Shown in pieces: positions 56,308 to 64,000 of a DNA stretch of 64,000 nt. The DNA lies in NCBI GenBank assembly GCA_031763025.1, contig JASSKH010000001.1:13907265-13971264 (forward strand). Direction: 5' to 3'. The DNA is from Macrocystis pyrifera. Lineage: Eukaryota; Sar; Phaeophyceae; Laminariales; Laminariaceae. Below the pieces are notes generated by a model. That model was not told where the DNA came from. It made no database searches and saw only the letters and a list, made by a program, of their open reading frames with translations. The translations under genes were made by a program, and so were the position numbers. Each line of letters begins with the position of its first letter. The stretch's first letter is position 1.

Positions 56308-57332
56308 TATTAATAGTGATTGGTGGTAATGAGGCACGACCTTAGCGATACACCTGCAGTAGTCATATCTATCTGCGATGCATCATGTTGGGCGAATACG
56401 GATTATTCTGTATTGTGCGGATCCAACACGAACGAACATCTACGTACAGTATGTGGTTCTCACCTCGAAATTCGAATAATTTTGAAGACGAAAAATCTGC
56501 ACCTGACATGTTTTGTCCAGCAGGAAGAGCTTCTCGTACCAGGTGCCACCACTGCTACTGATGTACGATATCTACAGCAAGCAGAGCTTCTCCAGCAACA
56601 AAACAGCTGCAAACAGCAGCAGTAGCGGTAGGGACACACGAGGCCAGGGTCGGCGTCGCTACACGCTCGGCTTGTGTCGGTTTAACCCTTGAATCCTTTG
56701 TACACGTACGTACTCGATTTTGTTGTGTGTTTCTGGGTTCCGCACTCAAAATTTGAAGACGAAAAACCTACAACCTTACATGTGTCCAACAGAGCTTCTC
56801 GTAGCAGGTGCCACCACTACTACTGCTGTACAACATCTGCAGCAGGTCTTCTCCTGTTCCTCCGTTCTCTCATCAGTAGGAGGGTGGGCCTGACAACACC
56901 ACGTGCAGCCCGTCTTGGGGACATGGCCCGAACGTTGCTGTGGACAGACACAGTCTGCCTACGAGTACTCGTAGAGTTGGGTTTCGTTTGGTAGAACTCA
57001 AAACACAAAAACCGTTATGATGCGGTTGTTGGTTCTGTTTTTTTTCAACCATGACCCAGCCATGTGCCTACACACGTTGCCGCACCTAGCACGACCAACT
57101 GTGAACGACTTACCACCGCACCAGCAGCACGAGAAGGTTTCGTTTGTGTGTGTGCGTGCACATAGCCCGCCGGGACTGGAATAATTGGGGCCGTGTGCGT
57201 TGAGCGCGATGGTCCAACGTGGCCGAAGAAAAAATTGAATCATGATGACACACACCCACACACATACACACATACAAACAGAAAAACTTAACACAAGGCA
57301 CCCTACCCTCGTGTGCGAGCCGTTATGAAGAG

Positions 57333-57400
57333 GCTTTTTTTTCCTTGGAAAGCCAAGAAAAAAAAGGCTCGCGCTTCTCGCGCTTCGCGCGCCTCATTAT
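57333..57400. repeat. Hairpin-containing inverted repeat, left
   Basis: gctttttttt, ccttggaaagccaag, poly(A) and gcctcatt. It matches the reverse complement of 58575-58619, with a 20-bp Gly/Cys-codon-like gc-rich insertion (ctcgcgcttctcgcgcttcg). Each copy can also fold on itself. The pair may mark the ends of a 1.3-kb TIR element. Confidence 0.55.
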
Positions 57401-57887
57401 TATATTTCGCGGTACAGAGATCTCTTGTCAATCTGTCATTTGCTTTGTAGTAAAGCACGTCGCAGCTGCAGTATAAACTTCAAGACGAACAGTAACAGTA
57501 ATTCGTTTTTACTTTCCAATCTTCTGTGTGGTACAGACATGTATGTTCTGTCTACTAATCGTCTGTCGATCACTTTGTTGCCGTCGTATAATTCATCTCC
57601 CCGGCTTCAGAAAATAAATACCTGGTAAATATTGTTTCTTGCAAGCTGTACCTACTACTGATCCACCACCGCCTGGACTCTACATGACATTATGATAGCA
57701 TGCTTCATAAAGGAGTATGTCTTTCCGTACGTGGGGACGGGTAGGCTTCCGGCTTCCATCGTCGCTCGGAACCGGAGCCGTGAGCCGTGTGGGCTCTTCT
57801 ACTATTTCAGTATATATATAGGGTCGTTATTAACTGGATTTTTTTTTTCTCGTTTCGCGGAAAATTCACGGAAACGCGAAAAAAAAA

Positions 57888-58214
57888 ATGCGGTGGGTCC
57901 TATTATCGCCTGGTATCATGTTTCATGAGCTTGCAACGCTCGTCCATCTGATCGAATCGTCGAAACCAGCGGCGCGCGCGCAGGCCGCCCGCTCGATCGG
58001 GCCGCTAAGGGTGCCCCGATTCCTAGAGAGGCGAACGTGCCTCGCCGTACCACGCGAGCTCGACTTCTGGCGCGACAAAGCCCTCCACGATAAGAAAATA
58101 GCTGGCGATTTCGTGTTGATCTTGACTATGTCGGTGAGTCGGCTCTGTCGACTGGACGAACAGAGCTCTCGTTGTGCACGGCGCTTTGCGCGACCAGCCA
58201 CGGCCTGGGCATAA
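57888..58214 (+). pseudogene. Possible dehydroquinate-synthase-like C-terminal fragment
   Basis: A 108-residue frame. About residues 55-81 (VPRELDFWRDKA, then LHDKKIAGDFVLIL) resemble the DKK...G...FVL block near the C-terminus of 3-dehydroquinate synthase and related sugar phosphate cyclases. No other part of that enzyme is visible, including the NAD- and metal-binding regions. A GESALST stretch that would suit the family follows in another frame, suggesting a frameshift near 58131. It lies inside the 57.3-58.6-kb inverted pair and could be a captured fragment. The match is short and may be chance. Confidence 0.25.
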
Positions 58215-58261
58215 TCCTGGGGATGCCCCCGATCTATCCTGTACAGTGCCGGGTGGTGGCA

Positions 58262-58312
58262 CGGCGCACACGGCGCACACGGCTCACACGGCTCACACGG
58301 CTCACACGGTGC
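58262..58312 (+). repeat. Short tandem repeat, 9-bp unit
   Basis: ggctcacac/ggcgcacac units repeated about six times. Confidence 0.85.
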
Positions 58313-58574
58313 GCCTGCCTGATGTTCTGCGATGATGCAGGACTTTTCCGGCATACTCGTACAGGAGATTAGAATGGGCGAGGAGAGACATTCTGCGATA
58401 TACAGATATCGGCAGACAGACGTCGTTTCCCGTATACACTACCGCCGTATGGACCAGGCAAGCCACAACAAATTGGTGGCTGTTGGGGGGTGGGGCGTCC
58501 TGCTCCCGCCGTGCTATCGTACTGCTGTACTGGCATACCACTCTGTTCCGTAATGTAGTAACCGTTCGGATTTA

Positions 58575-58619
58575 ACAATGAGGCGGCCTTTTTTCTTGGT
58601 TTTCCAAGGAAAAAAAAGC
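58575..58619. repeat. Hairpin-containing inverted repeat, right
   Basis: caatgaggcggccttttttc, ttggttttccaagg and a poly(A) run; inverted partner of 57333-57400. No convincing target duplication. Confidence 0.55.
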
Positions 58620-59717
58620 AGACATTCAGTCTGAGCCAAACCCGCCTGCTGGGGTGCCGTCTGTGCCGGTGCCGACTGGTCTATCTCGACACTCGCACCA
58701 ACTCCAACTGCGACTTCACAAAAAAAAAGACAGGCAAACTAGCAGCACCAATAAAACAATAAAATCGCTTTTCTCGCGAAAACAACGGTCAGAGTCGGCC
58801 CGACGAGGTGGCCTGAACGACCCGAGAAAGTTGGGTGTAGTCGATGACGGCTTACGCTATTACTCGTAGTGGTATTCGTTTGGTGACGTTTGCTCCTCAT
58901 AGATTTCGACCTCCCTGGGCAGGACTCTACGCTTCACAATGCCCGTCGAAATCCTCGGAGTCACCAGGGATGTATGGGACGAGTATACAGAGTGATTAGG
59001 CAAACCAAAGAAGTATTGAGCGTTTTTCATTGCCATGCAGTGTGTTAACAGCAGTGACTTGCTATTCTCTAGTGAACCCCTTTTTGGAGTTCGTTGAATT
59101 GTTGTACGAGCAAAGGGGCATAACAGTCCGAGCGGTACATAATTTACTACGTGAAGCAATGGTAGTGTAGAATCATTCAAGAAGCACGCAGGAGAGCAGC
59201 AGCGGCACATAATCAGCAACCACGCCGGCGCGTCTGCCCTCACACTCGCTCTAGAGCTTCCGTTCCCTCGGAGGCTGTAGCGTTGTGTCTGTGCTGCACA
59301 AGACTTGCAGCGTCTCTGGTCTGCCGCGTAACTGCGTGTTATGCACCCAAACGTCGCTTTGCTTGCGAACTCCAACTCTTTTTGCGCACTCCTAGCACGT
59401 GCTCGCAGCACTTAATTGAGCGTCTTCCTCCAGGTGCAGCCCAGTCAGTGCGTCAACACACCACCATCGATACAGCCCCCTCACCGCCCGTTGCCTCGCG
59501 CCCTGACGCTCCTCCAAAAGCAAGGACACTCGTCCGCCGCCAGCCGCTTGTTGTGTGTACACGACGACAGACTCGAAGAGCTGTTATTTTGTGTGTTCGG
59601 TGTTGCTCTCATATCGTAAAATGTACCAGATGCAAGGGCTCCGTTTCGGGGCGGCATCGCCGCCCGCTACACTCGCTGAAGGAACAATACAACATGTGAA
59701 ACAGATGAAGCAGGTAC
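58620..59717. other. No recognisable gene
   Basis: The minus-strand 183-residue frame (58860-59411) and the plus-strand 138-residue frame (59283-59699) overlap and show no domain; neither is supported. Confidence 0.35.
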
Positions 59718-60130
59718 ATGATTATGATTTGGCGCAATGCGCGACTTGACAATGCCAAGGGCTCCATGGTGCAGAGGAGAAAAAGCCCCGAACTCTACAC
59801 GCATGTACCATGCTTGACACGTGATGGTGTTGAATATAATGTTTTTGTTATTGACAGAAATCAAGGCAAATTGTTGGTAGATTGCAAATGGCACCAAATT
59901 TATCACCATATTTTTTCGGTCGCATTCCCAAAGGAGTGAAACCCCTTAATTCTGCCCTTCCAGAGCATGAAGAAGGCCACACTCGTCGTAACTTGGACCG
60001 ATTTGCCGGGGACGACCGGTATATCGAGGACAACATGCTGCTACTCGTTGCTCCGAGCTTTGGCGTGTTGTGTGTTGTGCGGGTCGTAAGCCAGACCAAC
60101 TTCAACGAACCGGTGAAAAACGAGCAATAA
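59718..60130 (+). other. Unassigned open frames, possibly coding remnant
   Basis: Two overlapping plus frames (59718-59939, 59882-60130) have non-repetitive, mixed composition (PCLTRDGVEYNVFVIDRNQG; RNLDRFAGDDRYIEDNMLLL). No family recognised, no splice sites judged convincing. Could be exons or a decayed transposase. Confidence 0.25.
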
Positions 60131-62542
60131 GAGAGCCTGCCAAACTGCTGAAAAACAAAAAATCTCTTTCCGAGAAAAAAAGTGTGGCACGATAAGCAAG
60201 CACGCAAAGAAAACAAAGAACGAGAAGAAAGCAAGGACCGTTGAAGCGACGGTTATTACTCGTAGACTCTCTGAGAGCGAAGCAGGCCCTTGTAATGAAG
60301 TGAAAGAAAGACAAAGACAAATGTAAGCAAGTCTATGTATGTATACTGTAGTCTCACGTACAGTAGTAGATAAATTATGGTGTTTGTCACATACCGGAGG
60401 TAGGTATTGTTGCTGTAGGCACACACATGTACGGGGAAAAAAAATGGTTCGAGTGAAGTTGTCCACAGCAGTGGTAGTCAAATGGTGGTGTGGTTCAACA
60501 CACAAGTCACCTCAGATGGTTGAGTTTGGTCCAGGCCGAGCGTTTGCGAGCTGGCAGTCGGTAATCGCGGCAGTACGGAGGTCAAACCGTCCGGCCATCG
60601 TCAAGACTTGTATGTAGCAAAACGTGGCTCGCAAGTGTCCCAGAGGGGTAGAGCGTGCTTCTGGCGCTAGGGAGAAGGTCTCCCAGGTATGTATGTATGT
60701 AGACGGTAAACTGATTGCTCCGCGCCAGGTCGAGTGCGATGACCAAAGGAAACGAAGGTCTGCCGAAAATGATGGCAATCTACAAATTGGGGAGGGGCCG
60801 TAAATGACGCGGCCCCTGCTGATACGAAAACGTATGTCATCGTAACTCCTGAAACGGTCATGACCACAAGAGACTCGTCGAACTCGGAAATTTGATCGGG
60901 GTCGTGCTTGGTAGGTACGATTGAAATTGTGAAATTGTGAACAGACGGACTGAGGACATAATATAAAACCAGTACACTCAAGGTACACTGTAAAACTACG
61001 TATAAAGCTAATGTAAACACTGGGGAACAATAGTTACGAGCTCGAAACCGTCCTTTTTCTTCCTTGTTTTTGTTGGTGTTGCAGCTGATCAGATCTGATT
61101 CGACGACTTTTTGCGCGAGCGAGTGATGCAAAGCTTTCTCGTCGTCAGGGTCTCAGGGGTAATAGAACTACTTACAGATATCTCACTCTCTGAGCGTGCT
61201 CGGTTGGTACATCCCTGGCCTCTTAGAGCTCCCACTTGGAAATCGCCTCCCTTTATTACTTGCCGGACCTTCCCAGCGGTTCTTCGTTTTCTTCTCTTGG
61301 CACTTTCAGTCCTTCTTTCCTTTTTTCTTGTTTCATTTCGTGTGCGTGTGCGTACTCGGAGCACGGTTCCGCGGGCGAACCCGGCGCCGTCGCGGGTGTC
61401 GGCGGATGGTGGCCGGTAGAGAGGGGGTTGCAAGGAGCGCGGTCGCCGGTTTCGTGGCTAGGCGTCGCGTGTGCCTCGAGACACGAGGAAGCATGAATGG
61501 GCTCTGTCTGGCCTCCATTTATGCTTTCTGATAGAGTATTTACGAGTTTATAAGGGTCGTTCGGAATTGCAAGATAATATTAAAGCGGTGCTTATTTGTG
61601 CGACCGGGCTTGAAGCTCAAAGAGAGAGGTACGCAGTCTGAGCACAAACATTGTCGAGCTGGCGAACGACGGCCACGGTGAGCACCGGGCTTTACGCGAG
61701 GCGGGCGACGGGGCTCACTGTGGCAGATAGTGAGGGAAGCTTTGCCCGGACCGAATCGGTGGCGAGGTCGTCGCGAGACGGGCGGGCGGCGCACGAGGCT
61801 GAGAGAGAAGCTCTGCTGTTTGATTTGTTGCTTTTTTTTGCTTTTCGACCGGTGTAAGATGTTCCAATCAGGCAGGAAATTATCACACGAGAGGGGACGG
61901 GGATTTTTTTCTCTTTCCGAAATTTTCGGTTTCATTTTCATTGTTTTTGCGGTGCTGCTGTGCCGTGCTGTGCTGTGCTTCATCTTTCGTACGAGTACAG
62001 ACATAGCCTAGAGCATATCGAAATAATAAAATAAGTACCCTACCTGGGGTATGTACGTACATACGACATGTGAGCGAGCGTAGCGGAAAACCGCCCGCGA
62101 GGGGAAGCGCATATGGCGTCCGAGACGTTTTCTCCTGAAGCATGGCGGCGGGACTCTTGACATTATCAAGTCGCCAGTTTGTAACTACAGTTAATCATGA
62201 AAAAAACTATATTCAATCATGGACCTCTGTCCGCTTCGCATCATTTGATGTACTTTTCCTTCCTGAGCGAGCGTAGCGGGCGGCCCGCGGAGCGAAGCGC
62301 CTTGTATTGAATATTAAATAGTAGATCTACCAATACTACCCGCGTGTGAGACACGGCGGTAGCTTGTGGCCTATACCATAGGATGGATGCAAACAAGCCT
62401 GCGTAGGAGCGCGATCGCACCAAGATAATGAACGAATGACTACCTACCCCCGCTTTCCCCAGAGGGGAACCAAAAACGACATGGTACGTAGTATAGGCGG
62501 GAAAACCAACATGGCCGTGACAGAGGGGGGGCGGGCGGTGGG
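60131..62542. other. No supported gene; one tRNA-like sequence
   Basis: At 60636-60690, tgtcccagaggggtagagcg is a good A-box match and is followed by a tRNA-like ggtctcccaggt that breaks off into a TATG run before a B box. The remaining frames, including 154-residue ones near 61.5-62.0 kb, have no recognised family. Confidence 0.4.
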
Positions 62543-62625
62543 TTTTTAGTACTGCAGTCTCGTTTTGGGGATAAAGCACTTAGAACTTTAGTGGTCATTT
62601 GTCCCCAAAACGAGTACTAAAGGGG
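62543..62625. mobile_element. Small palindromic MITE (family 2)
   Basis: tttttagtactgcagtctcg is mirrored by cgagtactaaagggg around ttttggggataaa and tttgtccccaaaa. Same family as 29858. Confidence 0.78.
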
Positions 62626-62658
62626 TTAACATATACCAACAATCAGTACAAATGTTAC

Positions 62659-62830
62659 AAGGATTACCCTGGGCTTGGGCTGGGTAATCGACCTGTCTTT
62701 TTACCCCTATATGTAGCTCAGTAGGTAACACCTTCACATTTGGCGTCGTCGGCAGGAAACGGGTTCGAACCTCACTTCGAACGTTTCTCATATAGAAACG
62801 CTTGCTGCGCGTGCATCCCTAAAAAAACAC
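62659..62830 (+). repeat. tRNA-like SINE-type repeat, copy 1
   Basis: The A box tagctcagtagg is at 62714-62725 and the B box ggttcgaacct at 62762-62772. ttggcgtcgtcggcagg lies between them and a short A run is at about 62821. The D and T stems do not pair well, so it is not a functional tRNA. Confidence 0.65.
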
Positions 62831-62938
62831 ATCTCCCTAGTTCCCCAGGTGATGAAACGAAGCGGGTAGGTCAGCGTACAGACGTACACGGTTGCGACGC
62901 CCCAAAGATCCCGCCGTTCAGAGGGGGGGAGAGTGTTG

Positions 62939-63028
62939 TAAGGATTAATTACCCTGGGCTGGGTAATCGATCGGTCTGTTACCCCTCGTATAGCTCAGTA
63001 GGTAACACCTTTCACACAAACCAATAAA
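62939..63028 (+). repeat. tRNA-like repeat, copy 2 (A-box half only)
   Basis: A direct repeat of 62659-62734: aaggatt, gggctgggtaatcga, then tagctcagtaggtaacacc (A box 62991-63002). The B-box half is absent. Confidence 0.65.
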
Positions 63029-63104
63029 TATTGAGGCAGATCGAGTTTTTGATATATTTTTTATCCTCCGGCGGATTGGTAAAAACAAAGCTTAATAATT
63101 ATAA

Positions 63105-63209
63105 CCCTTTTAGAACCGCAGTCCCGTTGTGGGGACAAACCACTCAAATTCTAAGAAATTCGTCCACCAAACGGGAATTTGTCCCGAAAACGGACTGCGG
63201 TCCTAAAAG
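63105..63209. mobile_element. Small palindromic MITE (family 2), longer copy
   Basis: cccttttagaaccgcagtcc is mirrored by ggactgcggtcctaaaag, with ggggacaaac and tttgtcccga inside; about 25 bp longer in the middle than the 29.9-kb copy. Confidence 0.8.
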
Positions 63210-64000
63210 CACGCTTACTTCCACGTTCAGATTTCGTGTCGTGTGCCAACTTGACCCATAGCTCCCGTAGCAGCAGCAGAGCAATAAAAGAATAATAACT
63301 CTTCCCAGCTTTTCTCGGCGGCGAAAGCACTATCCCATACTTTTAACACCGCCCGTCACCACCACGATTTCCTTCGAGACAGCACGATTATCTCCTTCCT
63401 TCGCAGAAGACAGTTGTTCCAAAGTAGTAGGTTTTCCGTCTCTACGAAATCTCAAAACTGCTAGAAAAAAAAAGCTCCCTTTCCTTGAAGCCAACTCTTG
63501 ACGCGTTCTCTCAATTCAGCGGGTTCCTAAGAGCTTTTACTCGGGTTGTTCGTCCGTCTGCAAAACTAAATAGCACACCACTCGATAGAATTGACCCCTT
63601 TTTTTTCTCGGAGCCAATTAATTCTCCACACATCCTCTCAATACAGCGCCGACCAAGGATGTCCCACCATTTTTTTTTTGCAAGAATCGATGAATGTACG
63701 TGATGTATACATGTATATGCACCAGGCATCAATCATCGCCCGTCACCTTGGTTCGCGCGCACTTCTATGGCGGCCGCTGCTATCGTCTGCTGCTGGGTAG
63801 CTGTAGCGGCGAGGGGTACGCGGCAACCGAAGGTAGAAGACCAGGACCCCGCTGGAGCTCCCGAGAGAGCCGACAGCCTTAAAAAATACACACCATATAT
63901 ATCGTGGAACCAAATCATTAATGCCAATAATGTAAAACAAAATCAACACGTGTAATAATAGTACTGTAAGGTACTGCAGTATTTGTAGCACAGCACAAGC
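63210..64000. other. No recognisable gene
   Basis: Short frames only; several T and A homopolymers. No repeats or RNA genes supported. Confidence 0.4.

Larger units (their letters stand above)
56000..57560 (+). repeat. Dispersed and duplicated short repeats
   Basis: attttgcgatcctctgtgtg or a variant appears at about 56007, 56118 and 57507, each followed by gtacagacat-like and tctgtc sequence. A second pair, ttgaagacgaaaaa...agagcttctcgta...aggtgccaccactact, lies at about 56479-56600 and 56752-56860. No gene is supported between 56308 and 57332. Confidence 0.6.

Noticed and set aside
63343-63360. aacaccgcccgtcaccacc resembles the universal 3' SSU rRNA motif
   Set aside because: Only about 13 bases agree and nothing else of an rRNA gene is present on either side.

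Overview
This is a eukaryotic nuclear window dominated by transposable elements. No bacterial operons, rRNA or intact host tRNA genes were seen. The mix is LINEs, a tRNA-derived SINE, Ty1/copia and Ty3/gypsy-type LTR elements, several TIR/MITE families, long degenerate minisatellites, frequent C/G homopolymers and CTG/CAG-rich stretches. One candidate multi-exon gene has GT-AG introns. This fits a protist or algal genome, but I cannot name the lineage from sequence alone.

Layout. 1-17 kb is a nested LINE and DNA-element field. Two LINE 3'-end families (called A and B here) occur on both strands. One A copy sits inside a B copy whose unoccupied counterpart lies 3 kb away. A 445-bp MITE is inserted in the RT frame of a minus-strand LINE, and a 765-bp foldback element made of tRNA-like sequence sits in another LINE 3' UTR. 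Two inverted copies of a GGGTTTCCCC-ended TIR element lie at 4.7-6.0 and 15.5-16.9 kb. At 17.2 kb is a SINE with a tRNA-like head, a poly(A) tail and 12-bp target duplications.

19.5-27.4 kb is a copia-type LTR element with apparently identical 514-bp LTRs and a 5-bp target duplication. 27.7-28.5 kb is one arm of a palindrome-rich DNA element whose full copy lies at 47.6-50.1 kb. 30.3-35.5 kb holds the best host-gene candidate: six phase-0 exons coding for about eight membrane segments, with repeats in its introns. 35.5-42.9 kb is mostly minisatellite and low-complexity DNA.

42.9-55.5 kb is an older gypsy-type element (LTRs about 6% different) with a chromodomain and, unusually, a NADAR (YbiA-like) domain between gag and protease. 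A 2461-bp hAT-like non-autonomous element with an 8-bp target duplication is inserted in it. 55.5-64 kb has small MITEs, tRNA-like repeats and one possible captured gene fragment.

The strongest items for a second look are the NADAR domain inside the LTR element, the palindrome-packed hAT-like element, the tRNA-like foldback element, the SINE with its perfect target duplication, and the candidate spliced membrane-protein gene.
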